DNA from: Streptomyces sp. NBC_00273
GTDB taxonomy: Bacteria > Actinomycetota > Actinomycetes > Streptomycetales > Streptomycetaceae
Direction: 5' to 3'
DNA: 64,000 nucleotides
Assembly: GCF_036178145.1 (NCBI RefSeq)
Contig: NZ_CP108067.1
Span: forward strand, 8,943,001-9,007,000
Shown here: positions 43,285 through 51,456 of the stretch, piece by piece
How positions within the stretch are numbered: position 1 is the stretch's first letter
How the letters are laid out: every line of letters begins with the position of its first letter
Made by a program: the position numbers and the translations under genes
The notes under the pieces: generated by a model
Told to the model about the DNA's origin: nothing
What the model saw: the letters and a program-made list of their open reading frames with translations, nothing else
Database searches by the model: none

Positions 43285-44495
43285 TCAGCTGTTTCACGAG
43301 TGGCTGCCGGAAGCAGGAGCGGGGTGGTCAGGACGAGCAGTCCCGCGGCCGTGAGGGCGGTGCGCGGGCCGGTGACGTCGGCGAGGAGACCGGCGAGCGC
43401 GGTGAGGACGGCGACGGACGCCTGCTGGCCGATCGACCAGGCCGACAGGGTGCGGGCGACGAGATGCGCGGGGGTGTGTTCGAGCCGGTAGGTGGCGAGC
43501 ACCGGGGTGTACAGGCTCATGTTGATGACGATCGCCAGCTGGACCGCCATCACGGTGAGGAGGCCGACGACGCCGGGGCGGACGAAGACCAGGCCGATCA
43601 GCCAGACGGCCCGCAGGGCGCCGACGGTCCGGATGACCCGGTGCCGGCCGTGGCGGGCCACGGTACGGCCGGCCAGCCGCGACCCGATGAGTCCGCCGAT
43701 GCAGGGAGCGGCGAAGGCGAGGGCGTACTGCCAGGGCGGGAAGCCGAGCCGGCGCAGCAGGAGCACGGCCAGCAGCGGCTCCGTGGCCATGATCAGGCCG
43801 GAGACGAGCATGTTGTTGAGGTAGAGCGCCCGCAGACCGGGATGGCCCATGATGTGCCGCCAGCCGTCGAGCAGCCCGCCCGCCCGGACCGTGCCCTTGC
43901 CGGTGGGGTGCGGCGCCCCTTCCCGGCCTCGGATCGAGGTGAGGCACAGCGCGGAGAACAGGTAGCTGAGCGCATCGGCCACCACGGTGGTGACCGGCCC
44001 GAACAGGCCGATCGCCGCCCCGCCCAGCGGCGGCCCGACCGCGAGGGAGCTCCAGTTCGTGGACTCGAAGCGTGCGTTGGCCACGAGCAGGTCGTCCGGC
44101 GGGACGAGGGCCTTGAGGTAGGCGCCGCCGGCCGCGCCGAAAGCGATCTTGGCCGCCGCGACCACGGCCGAGACCACGAGCAGTTGGACGAAGCCCAGCC
44201 GTCCGAGGAAGTAGGCGACCGGGACCGTCGCCATGACCGCGAACCGCGTCAGGTCCATCGCGATCATGACCGGACGCTTGTGCCGGAACTCCACCCACGG
44301 CGCGAGCGGCACCGCGATCAACGCGCCCACCGCGGGCCCCACCGCGGACAGCGCGGACACCTCGGCGGGACCGGCGTGCAACGCCAGCACGGCGATCAGC
44401 GGCAATGCGCCGAACCCCAGTCCGGACCCGTAGGCGCTCACCGCATACGCCGTCCACAGCCAGCCGAACCGCCGGCCCAACCGTCTCCTGCCCAC
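43272..44495 (-). CDS. major facilitator superfamily exporter
   Basis: 407 residues with about 12 TM helices. An acidic/basic loop between TM2 and TM3 (PLAPWVEFRHKRPVMIAMD) matches the MFS motif A region. AGRTVARHGRHRVIRTVGALRA is the repeat-half equivalent. It resembles DHA3/MefE-like drug exporters. GTG 44495 was chosen since GGGGAG is well placed and the upstream extension would overlap the divergent LysR gene. Probable target of that LysR. Confidence 0.87.
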   Translation of the reverse strand: MGRRRLGRRFGWLWTAYAVSAYGSGLGFGALPLIAVLALHAGPAEVSALSAVGPAVGALIAVPLAPWVEFRHKRPVMIAMDLTRFAVMATVPVAYFLGRLGFVQLLVVSAVVAAAKIAFGAAGGAYLKALVPPDDLLVANARFESTNWSSLAVGPPLGGAAIGLFGPVTTVVADALSYLFSALCLTSIRGREGAPHPTGKGTVRAGGLLDGWRHIMGHPGLRALYLNNMLVSGLIMATEPLLAVLLLRRLGFPPWQYALAFAAPCIGGLIGSRLAGRTVARHGRHRVIRTVGALRAVWLIGLVFVRPGVVGLLTVMAVQLAIVINMSLYTPVLATYRLEHTPAHLVARTLSAWSIGQQASVAVLTALAGLLADVTGPRTALTAAGLLVLTTPLLLPAATRETADGRT

Positions 44496-44589
44496 CCCGC
44501 TCAGCTCCCCACCGAACAAACCGACGTTGACCGGGAGAGCTAACCGAGCAGCACAGCAGCAGGTCAAACAACTGCACGGCCAGCTGTCC

Positions 44590-44604
44590 ACAACCATCCG
44601 TTGT
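44590..44604. promoter_or_regulatory. possible LysR operator
   Basis: ACAAC-N5-GTTGT (44590-44604) lies between the divergent MFS (44495) and LysR (44623) starts, in a 127-bp gap. The dyad has the T-N11-A scale of LysR-type sites. It is close to the LysR start, where such regulators repress themselves. Confidence 0.45.
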
Positions 44605-44622
44605 TCACTAAGGTGGATCGAC

Positions 44623-45558
44623 GTGGATCTCGAAGCAGTACGCACCTTCGTCGCCGTTGCGGAAGCGGGCCAGTTCCAGAAGGCCGCCGTCGACCTGTCG
44701 ATCACCCAGCAGGCCGTCTCCAAACGCATCGCCGCACTGGAACGCAGCCTCGGCGTGCGGCTGTTCACCCGCGCGCCCCGTGGCGTCGAGCCGACCATCG
44801 ACGGTCAGGCGTTCCTGCCCCATGCGCGGGAGCTGCTGCGCGTCGCCGAGCGTGCGGTCACGTCCGTACGCCCCGGCCGCCGTCCGCTACGCGTCGACGT
44901 GATCGCTTCGCGCGGCGCGCAGGCGGGCCTGATGCGCGGCTTCCACCGCGCGTACCCGGAGGTCGACCTCGACGTGGTGATGCTGTTCGAGATCGAGACG
45001 GCCCTCGCCGCGATCCGGTCCGGTGCGATCGACGCGTCGTTCCGCGCCGTCGCCGCCCCCGGCCGGCCCCTTCCCGAGGACATCGAGTCCGTCCGGGTGC
45101 TCGACGAGCCGCTCCAGCTCCTCACCGGCCCCGCCCATGCGTTGGCCGGCGCCCGGTCGGTGACCGTCGCCCAGCTCGCCGGGCACCGGATCTGGATGCC
45201 CGGCATCGTCCCCGGCACCGAGTGGGGCGCCTACTACGACGACCTCGTCGCCGAGTTCGGCCTCACCATCGAGGCGACCGGCCCCAACTTCGGCTCCGAC
45301 GCGCTCCTGGACACCATCGCCGACACCCCGGCCCTGGCCACCTTCATGGGCGAGCACACCCGCCTCATCTGGCCCGCCGACCACGGCCTGCGCCGCATCC
45401 CGGTGACCGACCCGACGCCCGTCTACCCGCACTCGCTCCTGTGGCACCGCGACAACCCCCACCCGGCCCTGGTCACCCTCCGCGCCCATCTGGCCGCCAC
45501 GGCGGCCGGCCGCGCCGCCGCCGGGACCTGGGCGCCGGGCTGGGTCATTCCGCGCTGA
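44623..45558 (+). CDS. LysR-family transcriptional regulator
   Basis: 311 residues. The HTH is LEAVRTFVAVAEAGQFQKAAVDLSITQQAVSKRIAALERSLGVRLFTRAPRGV, a textbook LysR N-terminus; the rest is the periplasmic-binding-like effector domain. The GTG follows AAGGTGG. Divergent from the MFS exporter, it likely controls it. The effector is unknown. Confidence 0.95.
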   Translation: MDLEAVRTFVAVAEAGQFQKAAVDLSITQQAVSKRIAALERSLGVRLFTRAPRGVEPTIDGQAFLPHARELLRVAERAVTSVRPGRRPLRVDVIASRGAQAGLMRGFHRAYPEVDLDVVMLFEIETALAAIRSGAIDASFRAVAAPGRPLPEDIESVRVLDEPLQLLTGPAHALAGARSVTVAQLAGHRIWMPGIVPGTEWGAYYDDLVAEFGLTIEATGPNFGSDALLDTIADTPALATFMGEHTRLIWPADHGLRRIPVTDPTPVYPHSLLWHRDNPHPALVTLRAHLAATAAGRAAAGTWAPGWVIPR

Positions 45559-45583
45559 ACGACCCCGCCCAGCGCGGCGATGC

Positions 45584-46096
45584 TCAGGGGAGTGCGCTGG
45601 TCACGCCGTCGACGACCATCATCCACAGGGGCTGGGCACCCGTGCCGAAGGCCGAGGCCAGGGCGTAGCCGATCGCCGCGTCCGCCGGCCGGACCTCGCG
45701 GTCCTCCCGCCATTCGGCGATGACCGTCTCGTCGCCGTCCGAGGAGAAGTCGCCCAGGTGCACGCCGTCGCGGGTCAGGCGGCTGCTGGGGACGGAGTCC
45801 GGGACCAGGCGGTATTCCGCTCCGTCGTACGTCACGTCCACCCGGTACGAGTGCCTGCTCAGGCGGCCCTTCGCCGGCAGCAGCACGACCACCGCGCCGT
45901 CGACCCGCATGGTGAGGTGTGCCGGTTCACGGGTGCCGATGGCGATCTGCGGGTCCGCCTCGGCCGCCGGGTCGCGCTCCAGGCTCACGCGGGGGATCGC
46001 CTCGCCGTCGACCTCAAGGCGGTCCTGGCCGTCCTGGCGGACGGTGATCGCGCCGAAGAGGACGTCTTCGATGGGGGCTCGGTCTGTCTCGTTCAC
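45584..46096 (-). CDS. hypothetical soluble protein
   Basis: About 170 residues, acidic, with no signal peptide. It is beta-rich (VLFGAITVRQDGQDRLEVDGEAIPRVSL, LTMRVDGAVVVLLPAKGRLSRHSYRVDVTYDGAEYRLVPDS) and ends in a hydrophobic segment AIGYALASAFGTGAQPLWMMVVDGV. I recognise no family. Start is uncertain: GTG 46096 lacks a ribosome-binding site, and an in-frame ATG lies about 96 nt upstream. It converges with the LysR gene. Confidence 0.6.
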   Translation of the reverse strand: MNETDRAPIEDVLFGAITVRQDGQDRLEVDGEAIPRVSLERDPAAEADPQIAIGTREPAHLTMRVDGAVVVLLPAKGRLSRHSYRVDVTYDGAEYRLVPDSVPSSRLTRDGVHLGDFSSDGDETVIAEWREDREVRPADAAIGYALASAFGTGAQPLWMMVVDGVTSALP

Positions 46097-46175
46097 AGGT
46101 GTGCGTCGCTTCGGTGTGTGGGGTGTGGCGTGTGCGGTGAACCGGTGGAAGGCATAAGGGACTTTCCGTATCACC

Positions 46176-46568
46176 TTACCGGTACTGATCATGGTGCGGG
46201 CCGGAGGTGATCGACGGCTGCCCGGCGGGTACCGGTCTGGTCCTGTGGGTCTGATCCTCAGAAGACACCGATGAAGCGGTGCCACCAGCGCAGACCAGGG
46301 CCAGTGAGCCGAACTTACTCACGCAGACGACGATTCGGGTTCCGCATGCAGTCGCGTCCCCGGGTACGACGACGCGTCCGTACTCGCTGGAGTCCTGAGC
46401 GTCTTGCTCGGCCGGGCAGCGAGCTGCGAAGTCACTCTCGAGACGGGTCACCAGACGACCGAAGAGTGCTGCGGTCTCACCGCGGTCGTAGTGCCGCGGC
46501 CACTCCAGCCGCTCCGGATCATCGAGCTCGCTCAGCAACGCCAGCAGATCCGCTTCGCTCCCGATCAT
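46176..46568 (-). CDS. hypothetical protein in a low-GC patch
   Basis: 130 residues. MIGSEADLLALLSELDDPERLEWPRHYDRGETAALFGRLVTRLESDF is a plausible acidic folded start; the C-terminal 40 residues (SSVSSEDQTHRTRPVPAG onward) look like disordered or read-through sequence, so the gene may be truncated or frameshifted. The local GC is lower than average, as in the neighbouring CoaD paralogue 96 bp upstream on the same strand. No function can be assigned. Confidence 0.5.
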   Translation of the reverse strand: MIGSEADLLALLSELDDPERLEWPRHYDRGETAALFGRLVTRLESDFAARCPAEQDAQDSSEYGRVVVPGDATACGTRIVVCVSKFGSLALVCAGGTASSVSSEDQTHRTRPVPAGQPSITSGPHHDQYR

Positions 46569-46664
46569 GGTCGGGTTAACCCTTCATCGAATGATGGAAT
46601 AGATGCAAGAAAGCGGGATCCCAAGTGTGAGGATCGGGTACCGCCGGATGGCCAGAGGGGCCAT

Positions 46665-47138
46665 TTACGCGGCAGCGTTCGCCTTCATCCTGCTCAGGAC
46701 CGACGGCGCGATGAGGTGGGACGCGTCACCGCCCGAGTCCATGACCTCCTTGACGAGGGTGGACGAGAAATTGTACTGATGACTCGTCATCATGAATACG
46801 GTCTCCACGCCGGCGAGACCGTAATTCATCTGGGCCAGCTGCATCTCACCCTCGAAGTCCCTGACCGTTCGTAGTCCCCGGACGACCGTCGTGGACTTCT
46901 CCCTGCGGCAGTAGTCCACGAGCAGGCCGCTGGACGATTCCACACGCACGTTGTCCAGGTCCGCGGTCACTTCGCGGAGCATGTCCACGCGTTCTTCGAC
47001 GGTGAAGCGGTACTTCTTGTTTATGTTGACCATAACGCCGACCACTACTTGGTCATATATGGCGCCGATGCGCCTAATGACGTCAAGGTGTCCATTTGTA
47101 ACCGGGTCGAAAGAGCCTGGGTATATTACGCGCGTCAT
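46665..47138 (-). CDS. phosphopantetheine adenylyltransferase paralogue (CoaD-like)
   Basis: 157 residues, the normal CoaD length. MTRVIYPGSFDPVTNGHLDVI carries the nucleotidyltransferase TxGH motif (14-17), and VVRGLRTVRDFEGEMQLAQMN the conserved RGLR and substrate-binding segment. The usual (I/L)SSS(L)V(K/R)E motif reads FSSTLVKE with one residue fewer before it. CoaD joins ATP and 4'-phosphopantetheine to give dephospho-CoA. Base composition is unusual: my hand count gives about 58% GC over 46681-47138 against over 70% around it, pointing to transfer. A terminator separates it from the formyltransferase gene. The housekeeping coaD should be elsewhere; the start has no clear ribosome-binding site. 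Confidence 0.85.
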   Translation of the reverse strand: MTRVIYPGSFDPVTNGHLDVIRRIGAIYDQVVVGVMVNINKKYRFTVEERVDMLREVTADLDNVRVESSSGLLVDYCRREKSTTVVRGLRTVRDFEGEMQLAQMNYGLAGVETVFMMTSHQYNFSSTLVKEVMDSGGDASHLIAPSVLSRMKANAAA

Positions 47139-47275
47139 GGTGGGGATGTTATCGAACGAACGTGGGCACTCCCACCCTGTACCAACACGCCTTCCCGCAG
47201 GAGACGGATGGAGCGGCGGACGCACGTCCGTACGCGGCGGTGCACGACCAGGTCGCTCGAGACGCAGCGTGTTCA

Positions 47276-47313
47276 CCGGTACGTCCCCCTCCCCGGGGAG
47301 GGGGACGTACCGG
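47276..47313 (-). terminator. 38-bp perfect hairpin terminator
   Basis: A 19-bp perfect inverted repeat (47276-47294 with 47295-47313) lies 15 bp beyond the formyltransferase stop. It isolates that transcript from the CoaD paralogue downstream. Confidence 0.88.
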
Positions 47314-47327
47314 GTCGACCTCGAGGG

Positions 47328-48272
47328 TCAGTGACTGGTCAGGTATCCGCCCATGGTCGTGAAGTAGTCGGTGGCGGGCATCTCTTCGCCCTCCTCGGTC
47401 CGCACCCGGGTGATGGCGAGGCCGTGGTTGCGGCCGGTGCGGGCGTCGGCTCCGGACACGATCACGACGCCTTCGCCCTCGCGGTAGAACACGCGGCCGG
47501 GCGTGCCCCCGTAGCGGCCCTCGGAGACGACGGCGGCCAGCACTTCCAGACGCTTGCCGCGGTGGAAGGTGAAGGCTGCCGGATAGGGGGCCGACTGGGC
47601 GCGGACGAGGCGCTGGAGGTCCTCGGCCGGCCAGTTCCAGTCGATGCGGATGTCCTCGGCCGACCGCTTGTGGAAGAAGCTGGCCTGTGACCGGTCCTGG
47701 CGGGTGAAGTCGGTCTCGCCGGCGGCGATCCGGCCGAGCGCGCCCACGGTGACCGGCGCGATCAGGTCGACCGTCTTGTGGAACAGGTCGGTGGCGGTGT
47801 CCGTCGGGCCGACCGGTACGGCGCGCTGGACCACGATGTCGCCGGCGTCGAGCTCGTCGTTCATCAGGTGGGCGGTGACGCCCACTTCGGGCTCGTTGTT
47901 GATCAGCGCCCAGATCAGCGGGGAGAAGCCGGCGTACTTGGGCAGCAGGGAGTCGTGCACGTTGAGGGTGCCGTGGCGGGGCAGGTTGAAGATGCGCGGG
48001 GGGATCCACGTGCGCCAGTTGTTCGCCACGATGATGTCCGGTTCCGCCTCCCTCAGCCGGGTGAACAGTTCCTCGTCGTCGGGGCGGTTGCGGATGAGCA
48101 CCGGGACGCCGTGGTCGTTGGCGAGGTCGGCGACCGAGTCGCTCCAGATCTTCTCGTACGCGTGCTCGCTCTTCGGGTGCGTCACGACCAGAACGACATC
48201 GTGTTCGGACTCCAGCAGGGCCTGCAGGGTGCGGTGCCCCCACGTCTGATAGCCGAACATGACGACCCGCAT
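47328..48272 (-). CDS. siderophore-type formyltransferase (methionyl-tRNA formyltransferase-like)
   Basis: 314 residues. The formyltransferase core has NNWRTWIPP, then LNVHDSLLPKYAGFSPLIWALIN with the catalytic Asn and His, and AHLMNDELDAGDIV with the catalytic Asp, plus a C-terminal OB-like domain. It resembles CchA of coelichelin, which formylates N5-hydroxyornithine with 10-formyl-THF. The start follows AAGGAGG. The iron box at 48312-48330 is 40 bp upstream, and the divergent gene encodes an ornithine hydroxylase, which supports a hydroxamate siderophore role. Confidence 0.88.
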   Translation of the reverse strand: MRVVMFGYQTWGHRTLQALLESEHDVVLVVTHPKSEHAYEKIWSDSVADLANDHGVPVLIRNRPDDEELFTRLREAEPDIIVANNWRTWIPPRIFNLPRHGTLNVHDSLLPKYAGFSPLIWALINNEPEVGVTAHLMNDELDAGDIVVQRAVPVGPTDTATDLFHKTVDLIAPVTVGALGRIAAGETDFTRQDRSQASFFHKRSAEDIRIDWNWPAEDLQRLVRAQSAPYPAAFTFHRGKRLEVLAAVVSEGRYGGTPGRVFYREGEGVVIVSGADARTGRNHGLAITRVRTEEGEEMPATDYFTTMGGYLTSH

Positions 48273-48311
48273 GGGGTTCCTCCTTGGAGCGGCGACAGAT
48301 TTCACAACGAG

Positions 48312-48330
48312 TAAAGCAAGCCTTACCTAA
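48312..48330. promoter_or_regulatory. iron box (DmdR1/IdeR-type) for the formyltransferase gene
   Basis: TAAAGCAAGCCTTACCTAA; its complement fits the actinobacterial iron-box consensus TTAGGTTAGGCTCACCTAA at most positions. It lies 40 bp upstream of the formyltransferase start, so iron-replete repression is expected. Confidence 0.75.
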
Positions 48331-48416
48331 CTGTGCAACATCCCTTGTTTTGAAGAGAGTTCAGCTCGCCGTCGATGAAGGCTCGATCTGATTTGCCCAT
48401 CGACAGCACCACGTTG

Positions 48417-48435
48417 TCAGGTTAGCCTTCCCTAA
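48417..48435. promoter_or_regulatory. iron box (DmdR1/IdeR-type) for the hydroxylase operon
   Basis: TCAGGTTAGCCTTCCCTAA matches 15 of 19 positions of the same consensus. It is 91 bp upstream of the N-hydroxylase start, facing the opposite gene from the other box. Confidence 0.75.
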
Positions 48436-48525
48436 GTTCTCCTCGGGCTCTGCTCCTTCGGCGTGCCCTGCCCCCGGTTCCCCCACGCACGGCAATCGGC
48501 TGCCCCCCGCACGATTGGGAGTGAC

Positions 48526-49860
48526 ATGTCACAGGATCTGTCCGATGATGCGCCACTGATCCACGACCTCATCGGCATCGGCTTCGGCCCCTCGAACGTG
48601 GCCATGGCGATCGCGCTCAGCGAACACAACGCCGGTGTCGGACCGCAGGAGGCGGTCACCGCCCACTTCTTCGAGCAGCAGCCCCGCTTCGGCTGGCACC
48701 GCGGCATGCTCATCGACGACGCCACGATGCAGGTGTCCTTCCTCAAGGACCTGGTGACACTGCGCAATCCGGCGAGCGAGTACAGCTTCCTCTGCTACCT
48801 CCAGAGCAGGGGCCGCCTGATCGACTTCGTCAACCACAAGAGCCTGTTCCCCCTGCGCGTGGAGTTCCACGACTACTTCGAGTGGGCAGCGGCCAAGGTC
48901 GACGACATGGTCTCCTACGGGTCCGAGGTCGTCGCCGTACGTCCCGTCCTGCGCGACGGGGCGATCGAGTACGTGGACGTGACCGCCCGCTCCGGCTCCG
49001 AGCTCGTGGTCCACCGGGCGCGCAACCTGGTGATCGGCACCGGCCTGCGGCCGCAGTTGCCGGAAGGCGTGGACCGCACCGAGCGGATCTGGCACACCTC
49101 GGAACTGCTCACGCGGGTCGCCGCGTTGGGGGGCGCGGACCCCTCCCGGTTCGTCGTCGTCGGCGCCGGCCAGAGCGCCGCGGAGAACGTGGCCTTCCTG
49201 CACCGCACCTTCCCCCGGGCCGAGGTGTGCGCCGTCTTCTCCCGCTACGGCTACAGCCCCGCCGACGACAGCGGCTTCGCCAACCGGATCTTCGACCCTT
49301 CGGCGGTCGACGAGTACTTCACCGCCCCCGAGGAGATCAAGCGCAAGCTGATCGAGTACCACGCCAACACCAACTACTCCGTGGTGGACATCGACCTCAT
49401 CGACGACCTCTACCGGCAGGAGTACCAGGAGAAGGTCCTCGGCACCGAGCGGCTGCGCTTCCTGAAGGTGTCACGGCTCGCGGACGTCACCGAGACCCCC
49501 GACCACGTGCGCGTCACCGTCGAGTCGCTGGTCACGGGGGAGAAGGAGGCCCTGGCGGCCGACGCGCTGGTCTACGCGACCGGATACCGCTCGGCGGACG
49601 GCCTCGGACTGCTCGGGGACGTCGAGAAGTACTGCCGGCGCGACGGACTCGGCCGCGTCCGCGTGGCACGCGACTACCGTGTCGAGAGCGAGCCCGAACT
49701 GCGCTGCGGCATCTACCTCCAGGGAGGAACGGAGCACACGCACGGCATCACGTCCTCCCTGCTGTCGAACACCGCCGTCAGGGTCGGCGAGATCCTCCAG
49801 TCCATCGTCGCCCACGGCCGCGTCCCGGTACCGGCCTCCCGTACGGCGCCCACCCCCTGA
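48526..49860 (+). CDS. L-ornithine N5-monooxygenase-like (siderophore hydroxylase)
   Basis: 444 residues. FAD site GIGFGPSNVAMAIAL, the family signature MQVSFLKDLVTLRNPASEYSFL, NADPH site VVVGAGQSAAENVAFL and YATGY near the C-terminus are all intact. These enzymes N-hydroxylate ornithine (or lysine) to start hydroxamate siderophores; the neighbourhood argues for ornithine as in CchB. The ATG follows GGGAG. It is the first gene of an iron-box-controlled operon with the amidohydrolase 12 bp downstream. Confidence 0.92.
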   Translation: MSQDLSDDAPLIHDLIGIGFGPSNVAMAIALSEHNAGVGPQEAVTAHFFEQQPRFGWHRGMLIDDATMQVSFLKDLVTLRNPASEYSFLCYLQSRGRLIDFVNHKSLFPLRVEFHDYFEWAAAKVDDMVSYGSEVVAVRPVLRDGAIEYVDVTARSGSELVVHRARNLVIGTGLRPQLPEGVDRTERIWHTSELLTRVAALGGADPSRFVVVGAGQSAAENVAFLHRTFPRAEVCAVFSRYGYSPADDSGFANRIFDPSAVDEYFTAPEEIKRKLIEYHANTNYSVVDIDLIDDLYRQEYQEKVLGTERLRFLKVSRLADVTETPDHVRVTVESLVTGEKEALAADALVYATGYRSADGLGLLGDVEKYCRRDGLGRVRVARDYRVESEPELRCGIYLQGGTEHTHGITSSLLSNTAVRVGEILQSIVAHGRVPVPASRTAPTP

Positions 49861-49872
49861 GGACCAGCACCC

Positions 49873-51456
49873 ATGCTCTGCACCAGGCTGACGAACGCCA
49901 CCTTCCTCACCATGGACCCCGACCACCCCGTCGCCCACGACCTGGGCATCTGGCACGGCCGGATCGTCGGCCTGGACGAGGCCGTCACCTCGCTGCCCGC
50001 CCGTGAGGTCGTCGACCTCCAAGGCGCCACCGTGCTGCCCGGATTCATCGACTCCCACGTGCACCTGGCCTGGACCGGGCTCAAGGCGACCACCCCCAGC
50101 GTGGCGCCCTGCGAACGCGTCGACGACGTGCTCGCCGTCGTCGCGGAGGCGGTCGCCCGGAAACCGCGCGGCGCATGGGTGGACGTCGGGGGCTACGACC
50201 AGCGGGCCCTCGGCCGCCACCTCACCGCCGCCGAACTCGACAAGGTCAGCGACGGCCGCAAGGTGTTCATGCTGCACGACTCGGGACACGGCTGCGTCGT
50301 CAACACCACCGTCCTCGACCTGCTCCCCGGCGAACTCGCCCACGGCGAGGGCTTCCTCGCCGAGAGCGCCATGACCGCCGCCCGCCGGCTGCGCCTGCCC
50401 TACGCGCAGGAGGAGATCGCCGACGCCATCGAGCACGCCGGCCGCACCTGCCTCGCCGAAGGCGTCACCGCTTGCGCCGAGGCGGGCATCGGCGGCGGCC
50501 TGCTCGGCCACAGCCCGGTCGAGCTCGGCGCCTACCAACTCCTGCGCGACCAGGGGCGGCTGCCGCTGCGGGTCCAGCTCATGGCGGCCGCCGACACCCT
50601 GCGGCCCGTGGCCGCGCACGCCTCGGACGGGATCCCCCGCGCGCTCGGCCTCGGCCTGCGCACCGGCTTCGGCGACGACTGGCTCTCCCTCGGCGCGCTC
50701 AAGGTCTACACCGACGGCGGGATGATGGCCCGTACGGCCGCACTCACCCGCCCCTACGAAGGGAGCGACCACACGGGGGAGTTCCAGGACGACCCCGAGC
50801 GGATCGCCGACACCATCGTCGACGGTCACCTGGCCGGCTGGCAGCTCGCCGTGCACGCCATCGGGGACCGCGCCGCCGACCTGGCCCTGGACGCCATCGA
50901 ACGCGCCCAACGGCTGCGGCCCCGCCCCACCGCCCGGCACCGCATCGAACATGCCGGCCTGGTCCGGCCCGACCAGCTGGCGCGCTTCGCCCGCCTCGGC
51001 GTGAGCGCAGTGGTCCAGCCGCACTTCCTGCGCTCCTTCGGCGACGACTACGCGGCCGTGCTGGGCCCGGACCGGGCTCCCTGGATGTACCGGGGCCGGG
51101 GTTTCCTGGACCACGGAGTCACCCTGGTGGGCAGCTCCGACCGCCCCGTCACCGACGGGTCGCCGTTGCGGGCCGTCCAGTTCATGGTGGAACGGGCCTC
51201 CGCCTCCGGGGCCCTCATCGGTCCCGACGAGGGCATCACCGTGGACGAGGCCCTGCACGCCTACACCGTGGCGGGCGCCTACGCCTCCCACTGGGACGAC
51301 AGCGCGGGCACCCTCGCCCCGGGTCGGCGCGCGGACCTGGCCGTACTGGGCGACGACCCGAGGCGGGTCGAGCCCTCGCGGATCGGAGCCATCGAGGTCG
51401 TCGCCACGTACGTCGACGGCAGGCCCGCCCGAGGCGTCAGGCGGGCTGCGGCGTGA
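49873..51456 (+). CDS. amidohydrolase family 3 (YtcJ-like)
   Basis: 527 residues. LPGFIDSHVHLAW has the HxH metal ligands. LQLAVHAIGDRAADLALDAIE and ARHRIEHAGLV carry further His ligands, and VGSSDRPVTDGSPLRAVQFMV the Asp. ADLAVLGDDPRRV is the usual C-terminal beta-sandwich signature. Family members hydrolyse N-formyl, N-acyl or cyclic amides. GAGGACC precedes the ATG. Coupling to the N-hydroxylase suggests action on a formylated or hydroxamate compound (inference). Confidence 0.88.
   Translation: MLCTRLTNATFLTMDPDHPVAHDLGIWHGRIVGLDEAVTSLPAREVVDLQGATVLPGFIDSHVHLAWTGLKATTPSVAPCERVDDVLAVVAEAVARKPRGAWVDVGGYDQRALGRHLTAAELDKVSDGRKVFMLHDSGHGCVVNTTVLDLLPGELAHGEGFLAESAMTAARRLRLPYAQEEIADAIEHAGRTCLAEGVTACAEAGIGGGLLGHSPVELGAYQLLRDQGRLPLRVQLMAAADTLRPVAAHASDGIPRALGLGLRTGFGDDWLSLGALKVYTDGGMMARTAALTRPYEGSDHTGEFQDDPERIADTIVDGHLAGWQLAVHAIGDRAADLALDAIERAQRLRPRPTARHRIEHAGLVRPDQLARFARLGVSAVVQPHFLRSFGDDYAAVLGPDRAPWMYRGRGFLDHGVTLVGSSDRPVTDGSPLRAVQFMVERASASGALIGPDEGITVDEALHAYTVAGAYASHWDDSAGTLAPGRRADLAVLGDDPRRVEPSRIGAIEVVATYVDGRPARGVRRAAA

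Noticed and set aside
44496..44798. N-terminal extension of the MFS exporter
   Set aside because: It would overlap the LysR gene and reads non-hydrophobic sequence; a GTG with a good ribosome-binding site exists at 44495.
46665..48272. CoaD paralogue and formyltransferase as one operon
   Set aside because: A perfect 19-bp-stem terminator (47276-47313) and a 189-bp gap separate them, and their base composition differs.
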